64,000 bases of DNA from Actinomadura hibisca NBRC 15177 (GTDB lineage Bacteria; Actinomycetota; Actinomycetes; Streptosporangiales; Streptosporangiaceae), in the NCBI RefSeq assembly GCF_001552635.1, contig NZ_BCRO01000032.1, positions 1 to 64,000 on the forward strand, given 5' to 3'. The translations under genes were made by a program, and so were the position numbers. The notes beneath the pieces are model-generated. The model did no database searches, was not told the origin of the DNA, and saw only the letters and a list, made by a program, of their open reading frames with translations. Shown one piece after another: positions 48,101 through 57,280 of this stretch; within the stretch, counting starts at the first letter, position 1; every line of letters begins with the position of its first letter.

Positions 48101-48476
48101 GCGCGCACACCGCGAACGGCAGGCCGTGCTCGGCGGCCCAGGCGTCCACGAACGTGTTCAGCTCGGCGGTCGGCAGCTCCGCCCTGTCCAGCACGGCCCG
48201 CGCGACGACCGCCGACACCACCGCCGCGCCCAGCGGGTCGGGCTCGCCCGCCAGGTGGCGCCGGGCGGCCTCGTCCAGCGTCGCGTCCGGCGACGACAGC
48301 GCGGCCAGCGCCGCCCCGGACGCCGCGATCAGGCTCTCGGCGCGTTCCCGCGCCTTCGCGTCGACACGGACGGCGGTCTCGGACGTCCCGCCGCGCCGGG
48401 GGTGCAGCTGGCGTCGCCACGACTCGGGCAGGACCAGGGCGTCTTCGTCGGCCCAGGTGGGGGGCTGGTCGGTCAT
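45165..48476 (-). CDS. DUF4132 protein (MolR/YehI-like), paralog 5 of 5
   Basis: 1103 residues from the ATG at 48476. It shares the island layout. The N-terminal tag W-R-R-Q-L-H-P-R-R-G-G is at about 28-38. A helical repeat region covers 40-370, then the L-L-V-S-P-P-W-T-R motif near 384. A second helical region leads to the DUF4132 core at about 797-1000 with L-T-P-D-Q-L-A-D-R-L-V-P-D-F-G-L-D, Y-G-P-R-R-F, then W-H-V-A-R-R-L-V-W-L-A-D and D-Y-E-I-L-Q-P-F-P-Q-L. It is the only array member separated from its upstream neighbour by a real gap (55 bp) and so may have its own promoter. It is followed by the coupled micro-ORF. The biochemical role of DUF4132 is unknown. Confidence 0.9.
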   Translation of the reverse strand: MTDQPPTWADEDALVLPESWRRQLHPRRGGTSETAVRVDAKARERAESLIAASGAALAALSSPDATLDEAARRHLAGEPDPLGAAVVSAVVARAVLDRAELPTAELNTFVDAWAAEHGLPFAVCALVEAVHVVSLRDKGREPRVQSKANDNVEAAGALRRMRQLLATVDDHEHTAVVKCLEAHRGKGIRQLVAAYLVPSRHDWVTEACVASLQGGGYYTARPLLLTSLSTAEHIAALNDSQLNWGECNLTTLGNLLDGLGADALPLLLRTLDRSYLDATAYRRVLDALTLVPGDEAFQALIDRLDAKHVRPALLTMARRFPHRAVRLLSPVADDPRVTPILVAVLRATPELSLDGLPDKVRAVLDTGPAVPEAAPEGLPALLVSPPWTRERTAAKPVVVPGLTPPADRRMVWAPGEREQWGSGDVSRWSDDHGPGTDWKRAIRQLQAFRHQSLPYTAALLIKGPANLMRPVLREWRPHEYWDADDNVWAKALVARYEEDAYHVALSGAKASPAACGVLLLPYLNAEAAAVMADALARLKSARKTAVAWFERHGLAAVPLLVPDALGKKARPRAAAEAALRLVAARAGADEVVAAAREEYGDVSADAVAALLAADPLDILPKKLPEVGEWAAPAMLPQVLLRGRERALPPEAVGHLVMTLALSKPGEVYPGVEIVREACDPASLTAFGWALFREWEANGAPSKENWAFTQLGLLGDDAAVRDLTRMIRAWPGDGGHAKAVVGLDVLAAIGTDVALMHLHGIAQKVKFKGLRSRAQEKIGEIAEKLELTPDQLADRLVPDFGLDADGGMVLDYGPRRFTVGFDEQLKPYVLDETGKLRKALPKPGAKDDAELAPAAYQRFAALKKDVRTSAAAQIARLEAAMVGGRRWTPGEFETYFVRHPLLWHVARRLVWLADETPFRIAEDRTFADVEDDAFALPEDVRIGIAHPLHLGESAEAWAEVFADYEILQPFPQLGRPVHTLTDAERASGRLERFVNLTVPVGDVLGLERRGWERAVPQDAGIEPWVSKPLPGGRCLVLNLNPGIIVGLVTEYGDQRIEDVRITDRTGYYWGRTETRRTFAELDPVTASELLADLTALADKAANKA
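45546..45616. repeat. 71-bp perfect direct repeat shared by paralogs 5 and 3
   Basis: The 71 bases at 45546-45616 are identical to 52134-52204 in paralog 3. They encode the D-Y-E-I-L-Q-P-F-P-Q-L-G-R-P-V-H block. Near-identical versions occur in the other copies (around 48880, 54370 and 57670). Confidence 0.85.
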
Positions 48477-48509
48477 GGGGATCAACTTAGGGGAGCCTTC
48501 CGACAAAAA

Positions 48510-48521
48510 CGTTCTTGAACG
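48510..48521. promoter_or_regulatory. Palindrome CGTTC-TT-GAACG in the only gap of the DUF4132 array
   Basis: 5-bp inverted repeat in the 55-bp gap between paralog 4 and paralog 5, beside the AT-rich run ACAAAAAC. It could be an operator for an internal promoter driving paralog 5 and the MoxR-SWIM genes. The orientation (GTTC..GAAC) is opposite to an SOS box. Confidence 0.3.
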
Positions 48522-48531
48522 GCGAAGTTCG

Positions 48532-51500
48532 TCAACCGGCCAAGGTGTCGAGTTCGGCGATGACCTCCGAGGCCAGGAGGGGGTCGAGCGCGCCGAGGCC
48601 GGCGTTCCCGGCGAGGGTCGCGGCTCCGAGCGTCTGGTCGGCCGCCGCGCCCGGCTCGATGCCGGGGTCCAGGCCGACGACCAGGCGGCGTCCACCGGGC
48701 AGGGGTCGGACGATCATGTCCTGCGCCCAGGAGCCGCCGCCCGACTTGCGTTCCCAGCCGAGGTGCTCCATGCCGAAGATCCTGCCGACGGGCACCGTGA
48801 CGCCCGCGAAGCGTTCGATGCGGCCGGAGGCGCGCTCGGCGTCGGTGAGGGTGTGAACGGGGCGGGTGAGCTGTGGGAACGGTTGCAGGATCTCGTAGTC
48901 GGCGAACACCTCGGCCCACGCCTTCGTGCCCTCCCCCAGATCGATGGGGTGCGCGATGCGGATCCGGGCGTCTTCGGGGAGGGTGAACACTTCGTCCTGC
49001 GCGTCGGCGAACGTGCGGTCCTCCGCTATGCGGAACGGCTTCTCGTCCGCGAACCACACCAGGCGGCGCGCGATGTGCCACGCCAGCGGATGGTCCACGT
49101 GCAGGGCCTGGAACTCGGCGGACGTCCAATGGCGGCGCTCCACCATGGCCGCCTCCATGCGGCGGAGCCGGGCGGCGGCGGCCGTGCGCACGTCCTTCTT
49201 GAGCCCGGCGAAGCGCTGGTAGGCGGCCGTGGCGAGGGCTTCGTCGTCGCTGGCTCCGGGCTTGGGCAGCACCTTGCGAAGCTTGCCGGTGCCGTCCAGG
49301 ACGTAGGGGTTGAGCCGTTCGTCGAAGCCGACGGTGAAGCGGCGCGGGCCGTAGTCGAGGACCAGGCTGCCGTCCGCGTCCAGGCCGAAGTCGGGCACCA
49401 GGCGGTCGGCGAGCTGGTCCGGGGTGAGGCCGAGGTTGTCGGCGACCTCCTGCGCCTTCTCCTGCGCGCGGTTCTTGAGGGCCTTGAACTTCACCTTCCG
49501 CGCGATGCCGTCCAGGTGCATCAGCGCGGTGTCCGAGCCGATGGCGGCCAGCACCTCCAGGGCGCTGACGGCCCGCTTGTGGCTGCCTTCGCCAGGCCAG
49601 GCGCGGATCTGCGGGGCGAGGACGCGCACCGTCTCGTCGTCGCCGGTCAGCGCGAGCTGGGTCAGCGCCCAGCCGTCCCTGGACGGTGCGTCGGCCTCCA
49701 GCCACCGGGCGAACAGGGCGCGCCCGAACGCGGCCAGCGACGCCGGGTCGCACAGCTCGCGCACCACTTCCAGTCCCGCGTACGGCTCCTCCGGCGGGGA
49801 CATCGCCAGGATCGTGATCAGGTGCCGGGTGGCGTCCGCCGGGAGGGCGAGAGTCCGGTCGCGCAGCAGGACGTGGGGCAGCAGGACGGGATCGGCCCAG
49901 GCTCCGGGCTTGGGGACGCGGGCGGGGAGACGGTCGAGCGGGTCGCCCGACAGCAGCGTTTCGATCGTTCGCGCGGCCGCGTCGCCGTACTCGGCGGCTG
50001 CGGCGACGACGGCGTCAGGGCCCAGGGCGGCGGCCAGTCCCGTCAGTGCCGCTTCGGCGTTGCGGCGTTCCTGGCCGGGCGCGCCCAGGGCGTCGGGAAC
50101 CAGGAGGCGGGCGGCGGCCGCGCCGTGCCTGCCGAACCAGCGCGTTGCGAGGGGCCGCTTCGACTTGAAGCGGGCCCGCCAGTCGGCCATCAGCCGGGCG
50201 ACCTCGGGGGCGCGGAACGGCAGCAGCGCGTCGCCGCTCTGAGCCGGGCTCTGGTGCACGATCCGCAGCAGCAGGGGCAGGGCGGCGGTCTCGAAGCGGG
50301 CGGCGACGGCCGGAATCCAGCTCCCGGCCCACCACGCGCGGCCGGGGGTCCAGTCCGCCAGCAGCGGGCGGGCCAGGTCGGCGGGCGCGTGCGTCAGGAC
50401 CTGCGCGCCCTGCCACCACCAGCTCGTCGGGGAGTCGAGGGCGCGGGCGGCCTCGGCCGCCCAGTCGGCGTCGGGGGTGGTGGGGGCGTCGCCGGAGGCC
50501 AGCCAGCGTGCCCGTTCGCCGTCCGCCCAGGCGGCTTCCGGTTCGGTGGGCGGGACGAGTCCTTCCAGCACGACGGGCTTGGCGGCCTTCCGCTTCCGCG
50601 TCCAGGGCGGGGACACCAGCAGATCGGGCAGGTCGGCGGGGGTGGCCTCCGGGCCTCGGGCCGAGGCGTCCAGGACCCTGCGGACGACGGCGCGCGCCTC
50701 GTCGGGCAGTTCGAGAAGCCGTGCGGAGACCAGGTCAGGGCAGGTCAGAGCGAGTTCGGTGAGGACGTTGGCGACGGCCGCACTCATGGGCGCGGCCGGC
50801 AGCAGCCGCAACGCCCGTTCGGGGTGGCGCTTGGCGGCGGTCAGCAGCACCGAGCGGACGTGCTTGTTGTCTGAGCGGTCCACCAACTGCGCGAACGCCT
50901 CGTCGGACGGCAGGGCGGCCAGCAGGTTGAGCGCGACCTTGCGCCCGGCGGCGTCCCAGGTGGAGTCCAGGGCCGTCGCCAGGTACGGGACGAGCGCTTC
51001 GCCGATCCCTTCGTAGGCCGAGGCCAGCAGGCCACCCTCAAGCTCGTAGTAGCCCAGGGGCGACCAGGCTGCGAGTGCGGCGGCCTGTTCGGCGGTGCCG
51101 ACCGAGGCCCAGAGCAGCCACGTCGCCATGCCCTCCTTCGCGTACATGTCGAGCGGGGTGGCGCAGCACTCGTCCAGCCAGTCCCGCCGACCGGGGGTCA
51201 GGTAGGAGACCATGGCGCGGCGCAGCGGGGTCTCGCGCATCTCGGCGAGGCGTTCCTCCACCGCCCGGCGCTCCGGTTCGGCGGCGGCGGTCAGCAGCGT
51301 GCGGACGCGGCGCGGCGTCTCGCGCGCCTCCCACAGGCCGCCGAGCTGATGCTTGTGTTCTGGCCGCCGCAGGGTGCAGCGCCTGTCGTCGGGGTTGGAG
51401 CTCCAGGACTGGAACTCGGTGTCGACGCCGGTCAGCTCCACCAGCGTGCGGGCGGCGAACTCCAGGCCGTGCTCGGTGATCCAGGCGTCGCCCGATCTCA

Positions 51501-51801
51501 GCACGGCCTCGTGCAGTGTGGCGTCGCCGGTCCGGCCCAGGATCGTCGTCAGACCGGCCGCGCCGAGCGGGTCGGCGTCGCCCGCCAGGTGGGCGCGGAC
51601 GGCGGCGGCCAGCTCGGGGTCGGTGAGGTCGTCGCCCAGGGCCGCTTCGATCGGCTCCCGTGACGCGGTGATCCAGTCGCGCAGGTCCGTCGCCGCCGAG
51701 GGGTCGGGCACGATCGGGGACGGGACGGCTCCGCCGGGGCGCGGGTGCAGGCCGCGCCGCCAGACGGCGGGAAGGGCCTCGACGGGGAACGCGGCGCTCA
51801 T
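48532..51801 (-). CDS. DUF4132 protein (MolR/YehI-like), paralog 4 of 5
   Basis: 1089 residues, start overlapping the stop of paralog 3 (ATGA, 51798-51801). The N-terminal tag reads L-H-P-R-P-G-G. The helical region has many Ala/Leu repeats, with L-L-V-S-P-P-W-T-R-K-R-K near 400. The DUF4132 core from about 802 has L-T-P-D-Q-L-A-D-R-L-V-P-D-F-G-L-D, F-A-G-L-K-K-D-V-R and A-W-H-I-A-R-R-L-V-W-F-A-D. It is full length and shows no frameshift. Divergence from the other copies is greatest in the N-terminal helical part, as expected if that part recognises different partners while the C-terminal core is conserved. Confidence 0.9.
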   Translation of the reverse strand: MSAAFPVEALPAVWRRGLHPRPGGAVPSPIVPDPSAATDLRDWITASREPIEAALGDDLTDPELAAAVRAHLAGDADPLGAAGLTTILGRTGDATLHEAVLRSGDAWITEHGLEFAARTLVELTGVDTEFQSWSSNPDDRRCTLRRPEHKHQLGGLWEARETPRRVRTLLTAAAEPERRAVEERLAEMRETPLRRAMVSYLTPGRRDWLDECCATPLDMYAKEGMATWLLWASVGTAEQAAALAAWSPLGYYELEGGLLASAYEGIGEALVPYLATALDSTWDAAGRKVALNLLAALPSDEAFAQLVDRSDNKHVRSVLLTAAKRHPERALRLLPAAPMSAAVANVLTELALTCPDLVSARLLELPDEARAVVRRVLDASARGPEATPADLPDLLVSPPWTRKRKAAKPVVLEGLVPPTEPEAAWADGERARWLASGDAPTTPDADWAAEAARALDSPTSWWWQGAQVLTHAPADLARPLLADWTPGRAWWAGSWIPAVAARFETAALPLLLRIVHQSPAQSGDALLPFRAPEVARLMADWRARFKSKRPLATRWFGRHGAAAARLLVPDALGAPGQERRNAEAALTGLAAALGPDAVVAAAAEYGDAAARTIETLLSGDPLDRLPARVPKPGAWADPVLLPHVLLRDRTLALPADATRHLITILAMSPPEEPYAGLEVVRELCDPASLAAFGRALFARWLEADAPSRDGWALTQLALTGDDETVRVLAPQIRAWPGEGSHKRAVSALEVLAAIGSDTALMHLDGIARKVKFKALKNRAQEKAQEVADNLGLTPDQLADRLVPDFGLDADGSLVLDYGPRRFTVGFDERLNPYVLDGTGKLRKVLPKPGASDDEALATAAYQRFAGLKKDVRTAAAARLRRMEAAMVERRHWTSAEFQALHVDHPLAWHIARRLVWFADEKPFRIAEDRTFADAQDEVFTLPEDARIRIAHPIDLGEGTKAWAEVFADYEILQPFPQLTRPVHTLTDAERASGRIERFAGVTVPVGRIFGMEHLGWERKSGGGSWAQDMIVRPLPGGRRLVVGLDPGIEPGAAADQTLGAATLAGNAGLGALDPLLASEVIAELDTLAG

Positions 51802-54017
51802 GGGGTCTCCCTGACGATTTCCGCGAGGTCGGCCAGCACCTCGGAGGCCGCAACCGGGTCCAGGTCGCCGAACACGCCGGGCACCACCATGACGTCCTCG
51901 ATCCGCTGGTCACCGGCACCCTCGACGTAGCCGACCGGGATGCCGGGATCGAGCAGGACCGTGACCTCCCGGCCGCCGGGCAGCGCGCGGGAGATCGTCT
52001 CCTGGACACCGGCGTCCATCGGGGTGCCGCGCCGCCAGCCGCGCCGCTCCAGACCGAGGACGCGGCCGACCGGGACCGTCACGTCGGTGAAGCGGCCGAG
52101 GCTCCGGGCCTTCCGCTCTGCGTCGGTGAGGGCGTGGACGGGGCGGCCGAGCTGCGGGAACGGTTGCAGGATCTCGTAGTCGGCGAACACCTCCGCCCAC
52201 GCCTTGACGGCCTCGCCCAGGTCGAGCGGGTGGGCGATGCCGATCTGCGCGTTCTCGGGGAGGGCGAAGGCGTCGTCCTCCACGTCCGCGAGGGTGCGGT
52301 CCTCGGCGACGCGGAACGGCGTCCCGTCGGCCAGCCACACCAGACGGCGCACGATGTGCCACAGCAGCGGGTGCCCGACGAGATGTTCGTGGAACTCGGC
52401 GGGCGTCCAGTGGCGGCGGTCCACCATCGCCGTCTCCAGGCGCCGGATCTGCTGCGCGGCGACGGTCCGGACGTCCTTCTTCAACTCCGCGAACCGTTTG
52501 TAGGCGTCGGTGGCGAGCGTCTGGTCGTCCTTGACGCCCGGTTTGGGGAGGGTCTTGCGGAGCTTGCCATCCTCGTCAGTGATGAGCGGCCTGAACTGTT
52601 CGTCGAAGCCCACGTGGAAGCGGCGCGGCCCGTAGTCCATGGTCAGGCCGCCCGACGCGTCCAGGCCGAGGCGGGGCACCAGGCGGTCGGCGAGCTGGTC
52701 GGGGGTGAGGCCGCGCCGTTCGGCGACCTCCGCCATCTTCTTCCCGGCCCGCTCCTGGAGCGCGGCGAACCGTACCTTCTGCGCGATGCCGTGCAGGTGC
52801 ATCAGCGCCACGTCGGTGCCGATCGCCGCCAGCACGTCCAGCCCGGCGGCGGCCCTGGCGTGGCCGCCCTTGCCCGGCCAGGCACGGATGATCGGGGTGA
52901 GGCGGCGCACGGCGGCGTCGTCCCCGGTCACGCCGAGTTGGGCGAGCGCCCAGCTCTGGTCGGCCGGGGTGCCCGCCTCTTGCCAGCGCTCGAACAGCGC
53001 CCAGCCGAACGCGGCGAGCGAGCCGGGGTCGCAGGCGTCGCGGACGGCGCGCGTCTCGGGGCGTGCGCCGCCCGGCCCGGTCATGGCGAGCAGGGTGACC
53101 AGGTGCCGGATCGCGGCGGCGGGCAGTTCCCGGCCGCTCCCCCGCAGCCGCACCGGAGGCAGCAGCGCGGGGTCGGCCCAGGCGGGGACGGTCGGGATCG
53201 TGGCGGGCATCGCGTCGTCTGCGGCGAGCAGGTCCCCGACCGCCGTCGCCGCCGCGTCGTCGTACTCGCGCGCGATCTCCACGACCGTGTCGGGGCCGAG
53301 CCGTCCGGCCAGGTACCGCAGCGCGCTCTCGGCGTTGCGACGGGCCTTGCCCGCCCGGCCGAGCGCGTCGGGGACCAGCAGGCGGGCGGCGGCCGGGCCG
53401 TGCCGGTCGAGCCAGCGTTCCGCGTTCGCGCGCCCGGTCTTCAACCGCACCAGGTGGTCGGCCATCGTCCGGGCGACCTCGGGGCCGCGGAACGGCAGCA
53501 GGAACTCGCCGCACACGCTCGGGTTGCGCCCGGCCGAGCGCAGCAGCGCCGGGAGCACGGCCGTCTCGTACTTGGCCGCGACCGGGCGCAGGAAGCGGTC
53601 GGCGTCGGCGTGGTAGTAGCCGCGCCAGTCGGGCAGCAGGTCGCGGATCAGCTCTTCGGGGCCCTCGGTCATCAGGGTCGTGTCGCCGTACTGGAGGGTG
53701 CCCGCCTCGTAGTCGCGGACCAGGCGCTTCCAGTCCACGCGGGGGTCGCGCAGGAAACGGCCGCGCCGGACGGCCGCCCACTCCTCGCGCTCGCCGTCCG
53801 CCCAGGTCGCGGTGGTGTCGGCGGGCGGCGTCAGGTCGGTGCGGACGGCGGGCTTGGTGCGGGCGGGCGTGCGGGTCCAGGGCGGGGAGACCAGCACGTC
53901 GGGCACGTCTTCCGCGTCGGCGGCGGGCTTGGCCTTGGGGACCGGGACGCCGCCCCGGCGCGGGTGCAGGCGGCGACGCCACGCGGTCGGGAGGGCGAGG
54001 GTGTTCTCGTCGGTCAC
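51798..54017 (-). CDS. DUF4132 protein, paralog 3 of 5, lacking the N-terminal helical region
   Basis: 739 residues from GTG 54017, overlapping the stop of paralog 2. It keeps the N-terminal tag R-R-R-L-H-P-R-R-G-G and then jumps almost directly to V-L-V-S-P-P-W-T-R near residue 44. In the other paralogs that motif lies near 384-400. About 340 residues of helical repeat are therefore missing cleanly and in frame. The second helical region and the DUF4132 core (from about 444) are intact, so it is probably a functional short form and not debris. It shares a perfect 71-bp stretch with paralog 5, implying recent duplication or gene conversion. Confidence 0.9.
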   Translation of the reverse strand: MTDENTLALPTAWRRRLHPRRGGVPVPKAKPAADAEDVPDVLVSPPWTRTPARTKPAVRTDLTPPADTTATWADGEREEWAAVRRGRFLRDPRVDWKRLVRDYEAGTLQYGDTTLMTEGPEELIRDLLPDWRGYYHADADRFLRPVAAKYETAVLPALLRSAGRNPSVCGEFLLPFRGPEVARTMADHLVRLKTGRANAERWLDRHGPAAARLLVPDALGRAGKARRNAESALRYLAGRLGPDTVVEIAREYDDAAATAVGDLLAADDAMPATIPTVPAWADPALLPPVRLRGSGRELPAAAIRHLVTLLAMTGPGGARPETRAVRDACDPGSLAAFGWALFERWQEAGTPADQSWALAQLGVTGDDAAVRRLTPIIRAWPGKGGHARAAAGLDVLAAIGTDVALMHLHGIAQKVRFAALQERAGKKMAEVAERRGLTPDQLADRLVPRLGLDASGGLTMDYGPRRFHVGFDEQFRPLITDEDGKLRKTLPKPGVKDDQTLATDAYKRFAELKKDVRTVAAQQIRRLETAMVDRRHWTPAEFHEHLVGHPLLWHIVRRLVWLADGTPFRVAEDRTLADVEDDAFALPENAQIGIAHPLDLGEAVKAWAEVFADYEILQPFPQLGRPVHALTDAERKARSLGRFTDVTVPVGRVLGLERRGWRRGTPMDAGVQETISRALPGGREVTVLLDPGIPVGYVEGAGDQRIEDVMVVPGVFGDLDPVAASEVLADLAEIVRETP

Positions 54018-57000
54018 GGGGTCTCCGTCAGGGTGGTCAGGTCGAGCAGCAGTTCGGAGACGGCGGCCGGGGGCAGGTCGCCGAAGCGGCCGGGGCCGTG
54101 CAGGCGGAGGGTTCCGAGCGTCTGGTCGGGGTTGTTCTCCAGGTAGCCGAACTTGATGCCGGGCCCGAACGTGATCTCGACGCGCCCGCCGTCCACCTGG
54201 TGGCTCATCGCGTACTGGCGGCCGTCCCCGTCGGCGCTTCCGTCGTTCCAGCCGCGCCAGAGCAGGCGCAGCAGGTCGACGGCGGGCAGGCCCGCGCCCT
54301 CGAAGCGCGTGAGCCGGTCGCCCGCCCGCTCCTGCGCGGTGAGCAGGAAGGCGGGCCGGTCGAGCTGCGGGAACGGTTGCAGGATCTCGTAGTCCTCCAG
54401 CACCTTCGCCCACTCCGGCAGCGCGTCCCCGAGGTCGGCGGGGTGCGCGACCGCGATCCGCGCGGTGGCGGGGAGGGGCAGTTCGTCGTCCTCGACGTCG
54501 GCGTAGGAGCGGTCCTCGGCGAGGCGGAACGGCACGCCGTCGGCGAGCCAGACCAGCCGCCGCGCGAAGTGCCACATCAGCGGGTGCTCCACCAGGTAGG
54601 CGCGGAACTCCTCGACCGACCAGAGCCGACGCTCCGTCATCGACCGCTCCAGGCGTTGGCGCTGGTCGGCGGCGACGGCCCGCACGTCCTTCTTCAACCC
54701 GGCGAACAGGGCGTGGGCGGCGGGCGCGAGCACCGGGTCGTCCTTCGCGCCGGGCTTGGGCAGGGTGCGGCGCGGTTTGCCGTCCTCGGTCGTCACGAAC
54801 GGCCGCAACTGCTCGTCGAAGCCGACGCGGAAGCGGCGCGGGCCGTAGTCGAGCGCCATGCCGCCCTCGGCGTCCAGGCCGAAGTCGGGGACGAGGCGGT
54901 CCTCCAGCTGGTCCTCCGAGAGCCCGAGCCCGGCCGCGATCTCCTCGATCTTCTCCTGCGCGCGGCCGCGCAGCCCGTGGAACTTCGCCCTGCGCGAGAT
55001 CGCGTGCAGGTGCATCAGCGCCACGTCGGTGCCGATCCTGGCCAGCACCTCCGTCCCGGCGACGGCCCTGGCGTGCGCGGACCGGCCCGGCCACTCGCGG
55101 ATCAGCGGGGCGAGGCGGCGCACGACGCGGTCGTCGCCGAGCGGGCCGAGCGCCGTCAGCGCCCACGATCCCTTGCTCGGGGCCCCGGCCGTCTCCCACT
55201 GGTGGAACAACGCCCACGCGAACTCGGTCAGCGAGCCCGGGTCGCACGCCTCGGCGACGATCGCGACGCCGGGGTAGGGCTCGTCGGGCCGCGACAGCGC
55301 CAGCATGGTCAGCAGGTGGCCGGTCTCCCGCTCGGGCAGCGCGCCCGTCCGGCCGCGCAGCACGACCTGCGGGAGCAGGCGCGGCTCGGCCCAGGCGGGG
55401 ACGCGCGGCATGCGCGCCGGGAGCACGTCCAGGGGGTCGGTCGCCAGCAGCGTCGCGATCGCGGCGGCGGCCTGGTCGCCGTAGGGGCGCGCGCCCGCCA
55501 CGACCGCCTCGTTCCCGTGCTTGGCCGCCAGCAGGCGCAGGGCCTCACCGGCGTTGCGCCGCCGCGCGCCGGGTTCCCCGACGGCGTCGGGCACCAGCAT
55601 CGGGACCGTCGCGAGGCCGTGGCGGGTGAACCACTTGCGGGCCGTGCGGCGCGCCGACTTCAGCCGCACCAGCCAGCCGGCCATCAGCACCGCGATCTCG
55701 GCGCTGCGGAACGGCAGCAGGTAGTGGCCCTGGCTGCCGGGTCGCTCGCGGGCGAACGCCAGCACCAGCGGCAGCGTGTCCATCCCGAACCGTGCCACCA
55801 CCGACCGCAGCCAGTCCCGGGCCGAGTAGACCGGATGCTCGACGTCGCTGGTGAGCAGCGGCCGGACCAGGTCCGCCGGGCCGTCCACCAGGACGGTCTC
55901 CCGCTCCCACAGGCTGAGCCGCCCCTCACGGTAACCGGCGACCAGCTCGGTCCATTCGACGTCGTCGGGCGGGTCGTAGACGGGACCCCGGGATTCGGTC
56001 CAGACGTCCCGCTCGCCCGGTGCCCAGACCAACTCCGTGCCGTCGGGCGGGGTCAGGCCCGCCACGACGATCGGCTCGGTCTTGACGCGACGCCGCGTCC
56101 ACGGCGGTTCGACCAGCAGCGGCGGCAGCGCCTCCGGCGGGGCCTCGGGCACGCGCGTCCGCCGGGCCGGGAGCGTTTCGACGAACGTGCGCACGTTGTC
56201 GGGCAGCTCGTCCACGGGCAGGTCGGGGTGGTCGCGCAGGTGCGCGTCCAGCAGGTCGGCGGCGGTACCGGCGTGCTTGCCCGATCCGGCCGCCGTCGCC
56301 GCCAGCAGCCGCAGCGCTCGGGCGGGTGCGCGCCGCGCCGCCTCGATCAGGGCGGGGCGGGCCGGTTTGCGGCCGAGCCGGTCCAGCACCGCGCGGAACG
56401 CGTCGTCGGCGGGCAGCAGGGCCAGCGCCTGGAAGTGCTGGGCCTCCTCCTCGGCTCCCGGATGCCGGTCCAGAGCCTTGGTGAGGACGGGCAGGGCGGC
56501 GGGGCCGAGCCCTTCCAGCAGCGAGCCGAGCACGCTTCGCGGCCAGCCGTACCAGTCCGGCAGGGCCCTGTCGCCCAGAAGGGCGAGCTGTGCGGCCGAC
56601 CCCAGCGAGCTGAGCAGCATCCAGCCGCACTCCTCCCAGGTCCCTTCGGCCAGCGGCGCGGCGCACGCGTCGTCCACCCAGTCCTGCCGGGACGGCACCA
56701 GATAGGCGGCGACCACCCGCTGGGCCGGGGTGGCGCGGTGCTCCGCGAGCCGGTCGACCGCCGCGCGGTACTCCTGCTCGGACGCGGCCGCCATCAGCAC
56801 GCGCAACGGGCGCGCCACCTTCTCGCGCGCCCACCAGCTCCACAGCCGGTGGTCGTCGATGCCCGTCCTCCGCAGGCGGGCGTCGTCGCGTCCGCGCCTG
56901 TGCGGGCGGTGGCCCGGCCAGATGTCGTTCAGCTCCGCGTAGGCGCAGACGGCGAACGGCAGGCCGTGCTCGACGGTCCAGGCCTGCATCACCCGGGCCA

Positions 57001-57280
57001 TCCGGCCGTCGAATCTGAGCGTCGCCGCGACGGCGGCGACCACGGCCGCGCCGACCGGGTCGGGCGTTCCCGCCAGGTGCGCGCGAGCGCGCTCGGACAG
57101 TTCCGGGTCGCCGTCGGGGAGCCGTTTCTCGACCTCGGGCATCGCCTTGGCGGTCAGCGCCGCCGCCGACTGGAGGACGTCGTGGCCGATCCGCACGCCG
57201 GGCACGGGCAGGCCGCCGCGCCGGGGGTGCAGTTCGGCCAGCCAGTCCTCGGGCAGGACCAGGGGGTTCTCGTCGCTCAC
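54014..57280 (-). CDS. DUF4132 protein (MolR/YehI-like), paralog 2 of 5
   Basis: 1088 residues from GTG 57280, overlapping the stop of paralog 1 (GTGA). It has the tag A-E-L-H-P-R-R-G-G, a helical region to about 390, L-L-V-E-P-P-W-T-R-R-R, and the core from about 795 with L-S-E-D-Q-L-E-D-R-L-V-P-D-F-G-L-D. The D-Y-E-I-L-Q-P-F-P-Q-L-D-R-P block follows. Its core departs at positions fixed in the others (W-A-K-V-L-E-D-Y for W-A-E-V-F-A-D-Y), so it is one of the more diverged members. Full length, no internal stops. Confidence 0.9.
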   Translation of the reverse strand: MSDENPLVLPEDWLAELHPRRGGLPVPGVRIGHDVLQSAAALTAKAMPEVEKRLPDGDPELSERARAHLAGTPDPVGAAVVAAVAATLRFDGRMARVMQAWTVEHGLPFAVCAYAELNDIWPGHRPHRRGRDDARLRRTGIDDHRLWSWWAREKVARPLRVLMAAASEQEYRAAVDRLAEHRATPAQRVVAAYLVPSRQDWVDDACAAPLAEGTWEECGWMLLSSLGSAAQLALLGDRALPDWYGWPRSVLGSLLEGLGPAALPVLTKALDRHPGAEEEAQHFQALALLPADDAFRAVLDRLGRKPARPALIEAARRAPARALRLLAATAAGSGKHAGTAADLLDAHLRDHPDLPVDELPDNVRTFVETLPARRTRVPEAPPEALPPLLVEPPWTRRRVKTEPIVVAGLTPPDGTELVWAPGERDVWTESRGPVYDPPDDVEWTELVAGYREGRLSLWERETVLVDGPADLVRPLLTSDVEHPVYSARDWLRSVVARFGMDTLPLVLAFARERPGSQGHYLLPFRSAEIAVLMAGWLVRLKSARRTARKWFTRHGLATVPMLVPDAVGEPGARRRNAGEALRLLAAKHGNEAVVAGARPYGDQAAAAIATLLATDPLDVLPARMPRVPAWAEPRLLPQVVLRGRTGALPERETGHLLTMLALSRPDEPYPGVAIVAEACDPGSLTEFAWALFHQWETAGAPSKGSWALTALGPLGDDRVVRRLAPLIREWPGRSAHARAVAGTEVLARIGTDVALMHLHAISRRAKFHGLRGRAQEKIEEIAAGLGLSEDQLEDRLVPDFGLDAEGGMALDYGPRRFRVGFDEQLRPFVTTEDGKPRRTLPKPGAKDDPVLAPAAHALFAGLKKDVRAVAADQRQRLERSMTERRLWSVEEFRAYLVEHPLMWHFARRLVWLADGVPFRLAEDRSYADVEDDELPLPATARIAVAHPADLGDALPEWAKVLEDYEILQPFPQLDRPAFLLTAQERAGDRLTRFEGAGLPAVDLLRLLWRGWNDGSADGDGRQYAMSHQVDGGRVEITFGPGIKFGYLENNPDQTLGTLRLHGPGRFGDLPPAAVSELLLDLTTLTETP

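Noticed and set aside
48510-48530. Possible LexA/SOS box before paralog 5
   Set aside because: The palindrome is GTTC-N4-GAAC type in the wrong orientation, and the nearby GAAC..GTTC pair has a 6-base spacer where 4 is required.
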